Notes: generated by a model from the sequence alone, not told the origin. A stretch of DNA of 64,000 nucleotides from Durusdinium trenchii (GCA_963970005.1 CAXAMN010003780.1:896505-960504); one strand, 5' to 3'; numbered from the stretch's first letter, positions 26,201 through 41,200 are shown. Numbers and translations are program-made.

Positions 26201-29200
26201 TTTTGGCGTTTTTGCCTGGCCCACGTCGTAACCGCACGCTGATGCGGTTGCTCCAGCCGCCGAGGTCCTGGAGGATGCGGTGAAGGAGGACAAATCCGGC
26301 TTTCGGAAGGTCGTAGCTTGGCATGAAAAGCTTAGGCCATCGGTATATTGGAAGAAGGTGTGGGGTAGATAGGTGATGATAGGTGTGTGTTTTTTCTTGG
26401 CCAAGACGGCGCCTTACACCTCTGGGGCCTTGCCAAATGGACGGGTTCGCGGTTTGATAGAAGCCGGGCTGTGGGGTGAAGAGGTGAGACGAGAGGAGTT
26501 AGGCGGATACGCTGGAAGAGTAGGCCCGGATGCCGCCCAAGCCTGGCACAGAGGACACGGGCAGAGGATACGCTCCGAACGTTGGATTTGTTTTAGACAT
26601 TCCGTCAAGCCACTGAACATAACTAAGTTCAAGGATCAAAGAGGATCCGGATTCCCATTTCCACCACCTAGGTCCGACGTTTGTAATGGGTGGTGTCAAG
26701 ACTAAGAGATAGGTCGACAAGGACTTACTGTACTTGCAGAAGCCGCTGTTTTGAGAATGACATGGAACAACCTGTTTGTTCCCAAAAGATCGGGCAGGCA
26801 AAAGACAAATAGTAGTTATGTTCCCTCTACCACATCAGAGGGTTGTCCACTTCCACAATGGTTGCAGGAGGGTATGTATATATATATATATTTCTAGATT
26901 TTTCTTCACCACACCCGAAAGGTTGAAGGATGTCCGCTAGGCACTCGTTCTGGGTCCAGGCAATTGCATGATTCCGCCGAGAGCAGAATATTCCAACGAT
27001 CATTGTGATTTGGGACTATGGTTCTGAAGTCCAAGGCCGTTTTCTTCTTGAAAACGGACACCGAAGACCCAGGGGCGTCAACCGCCTTGTGGCCGTGAAA
27101 GGAGCCTTTGGCCTGGTGAATTCGGCGTGTGTTAGACCGAGGTCGACCGTGGCTTGCCAGCGGACAGGGAGAAGATCTCTTCCGTTTGGGCCTTGGAGGG
27201 CCCCAGCGAAATCATTCGGAGTTGTTAGAACTTGTTCTCGCGCCCAGTGCAGCTAGGAGATTGGCCTCTAATAATAAATGATTCCCCTTCCCTCATACAG
27301 TGGGTCTGGTGGACATCTGACGTCATCGCTGTGATCCGGAATCCGCAAGGGGACTGGGATGGAGCGAAGGATCAGGCCATGCCACCGAACGTGACCTGAA
27401 GCCGAAGCCGGGCTGAGTAGTAGCGTACCGATCCACGGAGAAACCTGGCGTGATTTGTCGTCATGGGATCAGGTGCCGGTGGAACCCACACGATGTGACA
27501 TCTTTGCTTGCGAGGATTGACAGCATTCCACACCAATCCGCACCGAAAAAAAGAGCACCCTTGAGGTGGTGGAGGCTGGGATGGTGAGGAACCTCAGAGA
27601 AAAGAGCGACGGAAGAGCATCGGCTGACGCGATGCTCCGTTCATCATTGAGTTTGTTTCCTTGTCATATGTATATATGTGTGACTGCGATTACTATATTA
27701 TGCCATATATTATATATTACATATTACATCATATTTACCGTAAAGGTTGGTTTATAGCATTTTCCGTTCAATAACCCTTTTCCGTGGTGCTGGTATATGT
27801 ATATATATATATATGTATACTGCAATGTTCAATGTTTTAATTGTTCTAATTGTGTGTTTCAATGATAATTCTAGGTTTGCTTCGACGCCGATTCTATCAG
27901 AAAGCCTAGATTGATTCCATTGTGGCCATATATGCCAGCATCATCCATTAGGTCTCCTTTAGAGGTTCTTGGGCCCCTAACAGGTCTCAATTGGTGACCT
28001 GTTGGAGGATGATGGTAGATGTTGGCTTTTTTTACCTCCGATTCTATCAGAAAGCCTAGGTTGTTTCCATTGTGGCCATATATAGATGTTAATTGGCTTT
28101 TGTTGGCTTTAGACGTTGCTTTTCCCAACTCCTCCACCAGAAGCTTTTGTGATGCGATCCCTTGAGGCCGCGCGGGAGTCCCGAGTCCAGCGCCGTGCAG
28201 CGATGTACCTCGGTTCCGCAGAACCTGCAGATCGATCGGGTGATGTTCGGACCTTGGAATCGGAAGATGTGGAATATACTACGCATGTATACATGCTCAT
28301 GGACCTACCTTATACCAGGACCTTCAAAGTGACCTCTTTGGAGTCTCTAAGTGACCTTATCCTGGGGATATCAAAGGGTCACTTTCAAGGTCCTGGTATA
28401 TATATTATGAATATATATCATCAAATATGTGAAAGACACCACAGAGCAACAACAGCAAGTCCAGCTAGTAATCTAGTAATCGCCCCGTCGCTACGCATGT
28501 TCCTATCTTGTTTTGTAATATTTTAAATTTTAAACATTTCTTAGGGATCCAAGCACCTTCTCTGAAGGTACTTGGACCCTCCAAACCTACATAACAGTGC
28601 CTCCAATCACCTTCTGAGAAGGTACTTGGATCCCTAGGATATATTATGCCTGTGGTAGAATTTGCCATGCAACCAACTCACCCCGCGAAGATCATGTGTT
28701 TCCCTAAGTCCTCCCTTTTGCTTTCCCACTTCCATGATTATGACCACTAAACTTCAATAGGTACAAGCGTCACGAGAGAGAGAGAGAGAGAACTGTCAGT
28801 CCATAGTCCATTGGAGAAGCACTAGACACCTCCTTCAGATTTCACCGTGTTTGTGCGAAAAGTCGTGGGAGGCGCTTTGGGATGTGGGGTCATGGGTCCA
28901 CTGGTTTTGCTTGGCACCGTTGGACGGAACCCACGGTCGCTCGGAACGTGGTGAAACCACGTTTCCACGCCAAACGGACCGGTCAGGGCTCGGATCCGCC
29001 GCGTGAGTCCTGGCATGTTTGGTGCGAAGCTGTCCTGGACGGGTCTGACCGGTCGATGCTGACTGGTGAAATTCCATTTGTTTGCATGGAGTCCTATGGA
29101 AGGATGAAGGATCCTGAAGCTTCTGATCCAGGCTCACATATTCCCACAGCCTGGACCGGCGAATCCCCTGGATGGCAGGTGCTTGGATGGCATGTGGGTC

Positions 29201-32200
29201 AAGAATAAAACATCAACTGGAAAGCAAGTCAAGCTGAGGCTTTGCGTCATCTTCATTCGCCCCACGCAGTCACGCTGGGCCCTTCAGCTTCCGGTCTCGT
29301 CGTTCTGGTCTCGCCACGGCCCTGCCAGGGAAGCAAGGCGAGCTGGATGGGGCGAGGTCTTGCGAATGTCCAAGAAGGGTTTTGGGGTCATCCCAGGTGG
29401 ATTTTCTGGGACAAAGGGTGTGTAAATGGTCTAGAGCATCATACGCTATGAAGGGATGCAGGGCATGCTCCATCCACCCTTCCAGAAGAAAGTTGGAGGC
29501 GTCACATTTGATCATTCCTCGGATGTCGAAGGATTCCAGGATGCCTACAAGAGTCCTGCGATGAGCACGTTTCATGTTACATAAGCATCATAAGCCCCTG
29601 AGAGCAAGCACACGTTTGGGATTGGGAAAGGGTGAGTAGGGTATTCTCCTTTCGGAGTCAGTTTAGTAGGGGGTCCACTTCCATGTTAGTTCCAGGGAGA
29701 GTACGTATCATGGTTGGACTTATATATATATATATATATAATTAATATCTCGTGGCTTTCTGTCAGCCATAGGTCATTCCGGCAGCTGAAGATAGTATTT
29801 CTCGCGTTTTCCGCTTTGGGTCAGTCCGCTCAAGGCCAATCCGTTTCTGGATCTATTTGATGAGGTTGATGTCGTCACATTCAAAGCTCAACAAACATCA
29901 ACAAAGCGAATGCTGGCGATGTGTTAGAAAGACATTTGCTTCACAAGACCTTTGCGCCAGTGACGACGGTTCTTCGACCACGTGCCGCTAGGCTACGACC
30001 GAGTCCGACCAAGCGCGTGCGAACTTTCACTTGGTGAAGCCTGTGGGTGAGGGGAGGCACAGTGGCGCGAGTCTTTTTTGTTGGGCCTGGTCACCTTTTT
30101 TTTTCAAGTTTGAATGATTGTACTTGCATTGCTGCAAAGTGTCATTGCCATCATAGTAGATAGTCCATTTCAGACCTGTGTGTAATTATGTAGCCAAGTT
30201 CACAATCTATAATCACTATATATTAAATCACAATATAGTCCCAGTAAATCCGTTCACTCTCGTCGTTTCTCTCCTGCAGCGACGCGACGCCAGGCCGCAG
30301 GTGCAATTCGCGGTGGTCCAGTGGGAACACCCGGGAGGGTGTCCATGGAGAGAAGCTCTGTGAGGTGCGAGTTCTTTGAAAAGCCAAAATGTTTGTTTGG
30401 AAGTCTGCACACCATCCAAGAATCCAAGCTGTAACAAGTTCGTCATAGTTGTTGCTCATAGCTTGGCTTGTAGCAGAATATATTCTTTGGTAGTGGAGAC
30501 TGCAGAGTGTGGCACTGAAGTACACCAGTCTTCCACCTCGCGCACCAAAAACGCGTTGGCATTGGATGTTCTATGTGCCCTTCCGATGTCGGATGCTGCA
30601 CTCTTAAGAGTCATTCAGACAATTTCAAGTTGTATGTCATGGCAATTCCCCCCAGGGATCCAGTCGTACCTTCTCAGGTAGGGTGAGGACGGAGACACAG
30701 TTCTATAGGTGCCAGGAGGGTCCAGTCGTACCGATCCCTATAGGGATTCTATACACAAATATACATGGACCTTTAGTGCTTGGTTTCGGCTTGGTCTCCA
30801 CAATTGGAGTGCCCCGTGTCGCATGCATACATACATGCCGCAGGTCCGCTTTTTGGCATCTCCCACTTGTGACCTGCCCACCCCACCGGAGCGTCGGACC
30901 TGTACGGCAAGCCTTTGCACTTGCATAGACCTCACACTAGGCTAGACTAGCATGGCTAGACTAGCATGGCCACTAACTGGGGCAAGCCATACCTCTTCTG
31001 ATGTGCAGTCCCTCAACCGCTGGGGTTTGAACGCTTCTTTGTTCATTTGTTCATTCAACACACTCAACTGGCATATTTTGGTGGTTCGTTTCCAGGTGCT
31101 ACGCAAAATTCCGTTGCTCCGTGTTGCTCCCTGTTGTTGAACCTCCAAGGCAAAGCCTTTCCTCGGAGCTCGCGGTGAAAACCATCACCGTGGTCCGCAT
31201 GGGCGACCACACGGGGTCCGGGGAGCCAAGTGGGGAGCGGTGGTTTTGACCCGGGTCAGACCTAGAGTTTGAAGGGATGGACATCACGATGGTTTTTTTG
31301 GAGAGGCGTGGGAAATTAATCTCTCTTTTGTTCAAACTCTGGTGTTTCTAGTTGGGGCGGGTAGTACAAGAAGATGAAAGCAGCCAAAGCACGTTGCGCT
31401 AGATGAGTTGTGCAGTCTATACTGCCCGTGCTGCCCCGCGAACCAACAATAGCCTTTCCGCAAAACTGATGAATGTGGCATTGACATATGTTTGGTGAAT
31501 TGCAGAATGTAGGCACAGTCCTATTCACCTTCGGGGGCGGCGCCGGCGGTGCCTTTTCTCCGTCCCTTCTCCCGCCCAGGATCGGCACCATCACCGGCAG
31601 CTACGTCGTGCTACGGCCCAAGGCCGGGTTGATGAGACCCAGCGAGGTCATTGATGGTTGTTCGATTGGTGAGGATCATGTGGTGAACACCATATGTTTT
31701 ACCTATACTTCTGATGAGTTTCGAGTAGATTACCTAGAATATCCTAGAATGGCATGTTTAACAGAAACAGTTGTATGAGTTGTAGAGTGAGTTGTATGTG
31801 AAACAGTTTTTAGACATGTGAAGTTTGTATGTGAATGGGGCTAGTGGTTGGTAGGCTCACTTGGCCAACATGTCCACAATGTGCTTGAGAACACTGCACC
31901 CGGAGCAAAATCGAGAAGCACACTATCTTCAGGTGCATTTCTTTTGGGCAGGCATACTTGGATGGTGCCACACTCAACCTTTGATCGATACTTGACTATC
32001 CGTGGACAGCGCATGTGAAGTGGAGTCTCGAGATCCATCGAAATCCGTAAGGGCACTCCATCGACGGAGAGTCGAATTTTTGAGTTACATGGAAGTGTTA
32101 CATGGTCTGTTGACTCCGAAGACGATCATTTCCTTTACAAAGAAGGGGCCCCCTCCACTTTCAGTGAGTTGGATCTTGGAGCTCGTGTTGGATCTTGGAG

Positions 32201-35200
32201 TGCTTGGTGGCTCTTCGTTGTCGCGCGCTGTTCCGTGGCGCTGCGCAACGAAAAGCGCTCCTGGCGCGCAGCGCCGCGCAGCGCTTTTTAGGAGTTCATC
32301 TCCAGCCCGTCGGCCAGTAGTCTTCTCCAGCCCGAGCGCCGAGTTGGGAGGTGCTGGGTCCGGTGGGTCCAAGGACTTCTCTCCATCGACTGTCGATCTC
32401 CATCGGACTGGTCCACCCTCCATTCCAAGGTCTCCGAAATGGTTACGTTGCCTAAAAAGATTTGAGACTGACTTAGCAGGCGCTGACCTGTATACCCGGG
32501 TGAGGAACTTACGAGGTGAGCAAGGCTTGGCCCCCAGCGGGAGCAAGGTTTTTTTTACTCCACGTTGGTGCCAGGGATTGCTGATGACAAGTTTTAATCA
32601 CAGGCCCAGAAGAGCTTGGGAACATATAGGAGTGCGTGTCCCAAGAGGACTACACGTTTTCCTCCTGCCGGGGTATTGTTGGGTGCCTCGTTTGGAGACA
32701 TCCTCATGCCACTAGTATTTTGATTCATTTCTCATGATGTTGCTTTGCATGATGTGCCTATTGCTAAAACAAATAGATTTGTTCGCGTTTGTTTTTCTTT
32801 GCCAAGCACAGCTGACTTTGATTTGAGCATGGTTGTACTAGCAATGCGTCAAACAACCACATACTCAGCTTCATGGCCAAATTTAACTTAAAGTAGTACC
32901 ACATACTGTTGACTCAATAAGTGGCACCCAAATAGTCGCAACTGTTTGGCGCCACTGCTTGGTTGTATTTTCGTTGGATCAACCGTTTCAGACCATACCG
33001 ACCATGGAGAACCTAGATAGGGCATGCCGATACCGACTTAAAGTCACAACATCATCTTGGAGTGATTCAATCAATCATGGAAGGTATCATAAAGTATATC
33101 ATATCATTATATATATCATATCAGTCATTGTCATGTGATCCCCAAAAAACTCTGTGACTCGGTGTGTTTGTTGTTGCCACTCATTGCCTGCTCCGTATCC
33201 ATGTGTCGTCGCGTCGACCGGACAACGAAGCAGGTCGGTGTATGTCACCGATCCGGACAACTACGAGGCGACCCGGGCAGCACTTGGCATAGGTGTTTTC
33301 CACTCTTGATCGTTGGATGATCATGTTAACTTCTTGTTATGTTGGTTTATTTGGCGCCCGTGCTTTTTGTGGGTGTGGTTTGTGGCCACATCTCTTTTTG
33401 GTATGATCAGCCCCAGTCTTTGGATTCGGGGTGTGGAGATGCTGCAGGTTCGAGAAGATGCACATCCTTCAAGATTCTACAAGCTGGGCCATCTACTCAA
33501 CTCTTGAAACACTATATCATATTAGCGATGTTGTTGCTGTAAAAGATCATGATACATTACGAGGGCAAAATTCCTGGATGAAGAACAGGTTGCAGTTTGT
33601 AAGCACTGGACAGCCGAACTCATGTTGAGTCAACGAGATCTCTTAGCAAGGCAAGGCCGTATCAAAGCTTCACCACCCCTTTTTTGTGGGAATCAGATTG
33701 TTGTTCCAAAGTATATTGGTATTCGATCTTTTGCTGACGATATGTCTAGCTCTTTCTGGGAGTCGCGCTTTCGGACTTTGCTCATCCCGCCGTTTTCGTT
33801 CGGTCTTCGTCGCGTTCTTCAGCTACGAAGCATCCGCCGGGAGCATCCGCGAAAGCGCGCCAGGGCTCCATGGAAGTGTCGGGTCGAGGGAGCTTCGTCT
33901 TGGCCGAGGGAGAGATGGTCAAGGCTCGTGGGAGAAACGCGACGTGGCGCGAAACGCGTCGTGTATGATCTTTGGATGGTGATTCGGACTGCGGACCGCG
34001 GTGACCGCATGTGGACGAAAACCAGGCAAGGGCACATCCCATCCAGGAAGAATGGGAATATGTAATTTTGTTGGAACGATCACTGGACCTTTTCCCTGGG
34101 CTGTCGGAGCTTGGGGGTATAGGTGGATTTTAGGTGGTGTCGGTAGTGGCGGAGGCTCACATTTGTGCTTCGCCATGAGTGGGCTTAGGCGCCCTAAGGT
34201 GGCGGCCAATGTTTTGGAGCATCGGACCCGCTGCACCCGACTGAACAAAGAGAATGGTGTGTTCATGCTGGTGGTGTGCTGAACCAAAACACGCTTCACC
34301 CAACCCCCTCATGAAGCTCACTCCGATACGGAGCTCCAGCAGCTCAGGACGTGCCGGTGGAGATTGTGAGGCAGGTTGAGTGTTGGAGCGATGGCGAAGT
34401 GCCGGTGAAGAACAATACTATGATACTAATCACGTATATATATATATACTGATTTGTACTGCATTATGGCATAATTTTTGGGCATCCGATTCCATTTGTC
34501 CACTTTTAGCTTTCCCTCCACGTTGAGGTATGAAGTCTTGATGTTGGGAGGGAAATACGTGGACGTACGTCTGAACGCCGCGTTCCGACCAGGAAGACGC
34601 CTTGGAAGCTCCTGCAAGAGGTGGGATGCATGGATTGGACAGCGTCACACAAGGTGGTGCCTTTGGCAAACATGAGGAACAGCAAATTGTTAAATGCATT
34701 ATGCAAAAAGAGGTAAGGGAGAGAAGCGGAGGTGTGTCTCTTTCAAGGCAAAACCATCCAGTTGTTTGGGGTTTGGGATTTGCCACCAAGGTCGGGAGTG
34801 TGATGTTGATCAATTCAATTGCTTGCAAATGGTGTCAGCAATCCGGTTGCAGTCATAGGGTAGTAGACCAGCACCGACTGTCACAGGTCTCTTCAGGAGG
34901 ATTCATGTTGACCAAATCAAACTGTTGCACGAACGGATCTCCTTTGCACTCCCTGCAAGAACACACCGGGGAGAAAAGCGTGTTTGTTTGAAGCCCCCTT
35001 GGCTTCAAATGCGGTGCAGATGAGATTCAAAAGCATCCCAAGGTTGGCCTCCCCTTTTTAGACTGCTGGTGTTCCTTTCCTCCAGCAGTCTCAGGACTGT
35101 CGCCATCCATGGACCCCCCCCAAGAAGTCGTGGAGTGCAGTGGTCCCAGCGTGTACGCTGCAGGAAGTGGTGGTGAAGATGGAGACCCTCGAGGCGAAGC

Positions 35201-38200
35201 CCGGTCCGACACGTGCGAGATGGGTCGGTCTCCCCGGGTTTCAGGACAGGAACATGGCCAGCACAGGTCTCTTCAGAGGGGTGTAGTTACTCAAGTGCCA
35301 TCAAGTGCCCAGGGTACCCCTCATGAGGTCTATATGAGGTCCCTCGTGAGTACCCTCGATTTGTCTTCGTGCGTGCGGCCCTTTCAGGTCGGCGTTCGTT
35401 GCGGCCGCACCTTCTGTTCTTTTTTTGTTTCGCATGCGTTTTAGCCTGTTGGGAAGTAACATGAGATCCAAGTGTCCAATCGTTCTCCCAGTCATTTCTG
35501 GCACCCTACTTTTGTTCGATTCAAGACTGTTCTTGCATGTGAATGGCACCATTTTCAAGCCACACAAGCCACCGTGGTGAGAGTACCCAGTTGATGCACA
35601 AATTCAGCTGTCCCGCAATGTCCTACAGATAGATAATTTACATAAAGTAATGCCATTGAAGTTATGTTTAAAAACCAACAAAACGGTGTCAAGTCATGTC
35701 CAATATTGACCATGGAATTCCAATCTAATCTAAAATACCATCAAGTATATACCATAAAATGACGTTTCATTCGATTGTGTCCAACGACAGGTGGCCGGAC
35801 GTTTGGAGCCGATGGAGCCTGGGTTCGAAATGACGACAGCGACACCAGCTCTGGTGGCTTCACCGGTTCCTTTCACATGGGCGACTTCGGAAGGTCTGAT
35901 CCATCCAAACATGCAAGAGACTGCCATGGCATCATGGGAGCCTGCCAAAACACGTGACACAAGGAACACGTGACACTGACCATAGGAGTGTTTTTCGCAC
36001 GCCGCTAGACTTTCTTCGGGGCTTGGTGAATCCTAATCAAGATGTCGGATGATATTGGGTTTTGACGGACGAGTTTCAGACAGAGAGCCAAGTCTGCAGC
36101 TGAGCTTCATTCATCTCCTAAAGCCACCAGATCTATGTGCGTTGGTCAGTCCATGTCACGTCGGTCACCTGTGCATATGACATGTCCATCATCCTCTTCG
36201 CTGCTGTGTTTGTGTGCCGCGTTTGTTTTTCCCGGGTCGTCCATACCGAGGAGATCGGCTCGATCCATGCGACAGTAGTGACCTTTGCAGGGCATTCTCA
36301 GATGGACCCGGCGGATCGGGTGGGTGAGGACAGGGCCTATAGCAAGACCTACATGACCCACAGGACTCCAGGACGGCTTGGAGTGAAACCAGTCAACGGT
36401 TGAACATGCCGAGAGACGGCATGGAACGTCTAAGAACCTAGAAGAGGAACACTCAAATGCGCTCACATGTTTGCTTGTCCTCAGCCATGGCCATGTGCCA
36501 TGAAGTACTGCAGTGCTCAATTGATAAAGCAACAGAACTTGACAGACATGACATTGATGCTCACCAAACGAATCGCCTTGAAAGCATCACGTTTAATCAC
36601 CGGTAAATATGCAAGGCACGGCCACAAAAATCATGCGAACCAGCCAAGGACTGTGCGTGTTGCATGTTGCGTTTCATCCTGTGTCATACATCATTTGTCT
36701 TACATGCATGTTGCATGTTGCAATTTACACATGTACACAAAAACTGCCTCAAAGGACCCAGTGCAGGATTCCAACCTCCAGACGAGCCGAACGACCAGAC
36801 GACTGCCGACAGTGCCGAGGTCCCTGCCTATCGCAAGGGCGTGTTCTCGTGAGAAGCTGAGTGGAAGCGTAGGACGAACCGTGCGTAGACGAAGCGGGGG
36901 ACCAAAAACCTGTGGGTCCAAACCGGGGGACCCTGGTGGACCACCGATTTCATGAAGAACACATACATAAACATGCTATAGTATCCTATAGTTATCAGGT
37001 CAACGGATCAGGAATTGGGTGCGTGTTTTGACCCCGTAGATCCCTCAAGAAAAACACATCGACACCCAAGATGAATCTTGAAGGACAGTGACTCAGGTGG
37101 ATGCAATATCATGTGATGCAACATCAATGTAGTGCGGTATAACTCTTTGGCAAGTGGGTCGAATGGTCATCAAACTCACAGTCCTCCAACGAATCCCGGG
37201 TTTGCGGAAATTGGGCCATGACTACTTCGGCGGACACTGTGCAGGCATTTTGGTTGGTGGGGCGTTCGTACCAGCTCCATCAGGAAATCTCTACGTCCGT
37301 AGACTTTCCAGCCAAAGCTTGTATGCCCGTGATCCTGTAGCTGCCCCTCAAGCAGAAGTTGCAGAGTGTTCTAGCACACATCGCCCATATGCTCATAGCA
37401 TCTCATAGCATACATCTCTTTGGGGGGCCCTGCACTCTCATGGGCTTTGTAACAAAAGATCTATCCTGCACACTTGTATGTGCGCAACCTGGGACACTAC
37501 CGCAACCGGGGACACTCCCAGCTGCTTTTCAAGTGTAGAGGGAGATCATGTTGCCGGGCGCCTCCATCAGGTTCGCTTATGAGCGGATTGCCATCCCAGG
37601 GGCACGGTGCCCAAGACATGGAGGCCCTGCACCATGGTGCACGGTGGTTGGGGTGTGCGGCGCTTGGGTGAGTGTTGTCAGCAAGACAAGAGAAAGCGTG
37701 ACCAGGGGTGCCCCATGACCCAACCGCCCAATGGGAATTGGACAGTTCTGGTGTGCTGAGGGGGCGGGAAGCTTTGGCTTTCATTGCTGGTTGCTCATAG
37801 TCTCTCATAGTGATAGCTTGACCAGTGGCTGGCCAAGACCGTGAATCAAAATGTTGCAAAAAAAAGGAGCGCCTCAATGAGGCTGTTGGGTCACCTCAAT
37901 GAGGAGTGAACACAATTGTAGGTTTATGAAGTCATCCGTCATAGGATGTCATAGGCGTAGATGGGTAGTGTTCCAAGAACCACGAGTATTCACAGTATCA
38001 TTCACATAGATCAGTTTGACAGCAGACTGTGGACCTGTCAATCAGGGTTGGTGAACGCCTCACCACACAACGATCAACCCCTGCGACCGCAAGATTGCAA
38101 AGATGAGTACCAGGACCCTTCCTAAGACTTAGAAGGAAGGAAGGGAACGGACCTATCTACTGTGTGTGTATAGTTGATGCCGGAACAGTACCTGAACTGC

Positions 38201-41200
38201 ACATCCTTGGTGTTGATTCCTGCATTCCTGGCGTTCACATGTTGCCACATCGTTGAGGGGGTCAAAGGCTTCACTGTGTAGGTCCTCGGAATGCCCGATC
38301 CATGGCACCTGGAGTGCATCCGATGAATACAGCGCACAAAGACAAATCAACAGAACCCTGGACCATTCGTTTAGAGTGCCCAATAGAGACCTAGAGTGTA
38401 TAGGGTGACGGTTCTTCAGTTGATATTCGATCGGATTCTAGGGATTCATCGGTTTCGGCGTCCTCCTTGCGTCTACGGTTTCGTTGGCTGAGGCGTCTCA
38501 TGCCCAAACGCTGCAGACCATTGTGGAGCGCCTGGATGGTTGTTTCTTGGACCTAAGGATGGACAGTCACAGAGTGGCAAGGATGGACAGTCACTCTACA
38601 CTCCATGGAATAGATGATCAATAGAAGTGGAAAACCGCCTGCTTATAGAGTAGCATAGTCCTTCTAGGGGCCATGTTCCACTTCCAGGAAACGTACTTGA
38701 TTCCATGTTCCTCTCAGGTGAGGATAGGAGTGTTTTAAGCGACGGGGATCATTGTTGGAGGCTAACAGTAACAGCTGCTTGGTGAGCAGCAATCCCGTTC
38801 GTGAGTGTAATTAATGCATGGCTAGCTGTAGCTAGAAATTGGATTCATTTGGTCCATTTGGGGGTCCGACCCACCTCCTGCAGACCGACCTACCTTCTGG
38901 GGATCCGACCCACCTCCTGGGGATCCGACCCACCTCCTGGGGATCCGACCTACCTCCTGGGGATCCGACCCCCACTTACAGAAACAGCCATGAAACAGAA
39001 CCAACAAAGAACCCGATGGGGTCAGCGTGGCCGCCGAGCGGCCTAGCCTTTCAAGCACGAAAGCGTGTGATCGTTCAAACAGGAATGCTTTAAAAATGAG
39101 CTTGGCCTGCAGATCCATGACCTTCCAAACAGACCGGGGGATCTTCACAGGCTCCGGCCCAGCGCGATGCAGTAGGGACCCCAGGAGGGCACAGACCACG
39201 CAGGTCTTGTGTGGTCGGAGGTGGCCTGATCGAGACATGGCGTGCGGAGCGGGAGAATGGATCCAAGCATAGGTGATGATGGTGGTCTCCAACAGATAAT
39301 ACATAGTTTTATGATGTTTTATGGGGACACTTGATCACACCATTCTGCATCAAAGGATGCTGGGACCGTCGCGAATTGTTTGGAAGGTCGGTTCATGACG
39401 CGTTTCCAATTTCATGCGGGGAGGGCGTGTAAGGCTTTTTCGGCGGCTATGAGGCTTGAGAAGAAATCTTTGGCTCCGATACAGGGTTGGTTGCCGATCC
39501 TTTCCAAAGAAGTGTGCAGGGAGACCGCGTAGACCCCAGAGCATAGAGCCCCACGAACTTAGAAAAATAACCATGCTGAAACAATCACACCTCTATGGCC
39601 CCGATTTTGGGATGACCATTGTCCGAATACCAAACAGGTGGTGCCAAGTGTGGTGCCATCAGGGTATTTCAGGTAACGTAGGGATGTATGGTTACGTGAA
39701 ATCACTCAGCTTGGCCCACTGAGCTCGGGGGCCTGGGGGACAGACTTCTGCGCCAGACTATCGCACCACGCGACTCTCCTCCGTGCCCGGCTTCGACTAC
39801 GAAGAAATCGAGGACGAGAGCGAGCGTCCCTCGCGACGCGACCGCTTTTACCTGTGCCGAGGCATTTCTACTTGTGTTCATGCCTGAGCTCTTCATGCCT
39901 GTTACGTCACAGCCATCTCGATCGATCCGCGGTTTGTTGGGACGTTTCCTCGAGAGGAAAACAGTGCCCCTCGGCGTGCCAGTCGACAACGGTTGCTGGT
40001 GCAGTATTTGTTCTTAATTATATAATTATATGTTCTTATTCATGCAGTTGACATTGAGCATTGCATGTGGGTTGTGCATTTTGTTGCATTTGCAAGTTGG
40101 TCCCCGAACCAAGTTCATCACTACTGGATACCTGTTTGAATTGTGAATGTGTGGTATGTTTGGCATAAATCCGACAGAATCAGTGTGCTAGTGACAGCAA
40201 CAGCAACCACAGCAACAGTTAGAATATAGTATCTTTGGAGGACAGGCCCAGGCCCAAGGAATTGTGCCCAAGGACTTTGAGCTGTGGTGACTAGTGGTTT
40301 TGGTGATCCACCAGGCTGCTTGGGCCCCCTTGTCTCCCAGCAGTGTCCAACATGAGTTGAAGAGTGTCCGGTTTGCCGGTTGGATGATGGGATGGCCCTC
40401 AGCAACTGCGCAGGGTGTCTTGGAATTCCCTCCTGGCGTGACGGAACGCTTCATCGAGATTGAGCTACTCGGTTGAGCTTGGGGAAGACAAGCGTGGGAG
40501 CATTCTAAGTGCCCCAACTTGGCGGGTTTGGAATGATAGAAACGACATAGCTTCTTGTTCCTAGCTGTATGGCCAGGAGCTACTAGTAGCTTCTTGCTCA
40601 TAGTAGCGATGCCCTTTGTTCCTAGTAGCTTCTAGAGTTACTAGTAGGAATGCCAGGAGCTACTAGTAGCTCCTTGCTCCTAGTACCGATGCCCTTTGTT
40701 CCTAGTAGCTTCTTGCTAGTAACTATATAGTAGAAATGCCAGGAGCTCCTAGTAGCTTCTTGCTCCAAGTAGCGATGCCCTTTGTTCCTAGTAGCTTCTT
40801 GCTCCTAGTAGCGATGCCCTTTATTCCTGGTAGCTTCTTGCTAGCAACTAGTAGAAATGATATGCAGCTACTAGTAGCTTTTTGTTCCTAGTAGCGATGC
40901 CCTTTGTTCCTAGTAGCGATGTCCTTTGTTCCTAGTAGCTTCTTGTTACTAGTGGAATTGCCAGTACCCTTTGTTCCTAGTAGTTTCTTGCTCCTAGTAG
41001 TGATGCCCTTTGTTCCTAGTAGCTTCTTGTTACTAGTAGAAATGCCAGGAGCTACTAGTAGTTTCTTGTTCCTAGTAGTGATGCCCGACCATTTTGCTAC
41101 AAAGGAAGTTTCTCACACTGATGACTCATGACCCATGACCAGTTTGCCAAGGATTTTGCCTAAGCAAAAGGCTGAGATTGCCGACAAGTTCTTGCTGATT

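Larger units (their letters stand above)
26310..31168. other. Loop region, few exons resolved
   Basis: About 4.9 kb expected to hold exons for the loop and the first Calx-beta strand. Two weak candidates are listed (27036, 28167). A GC-rich island at 30284-30361 (frame AIRGGPVGTPGRVSM) may be another, but all three frames are partly open. The remainder is intron with palindromic elements. Confidence 0.5.
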
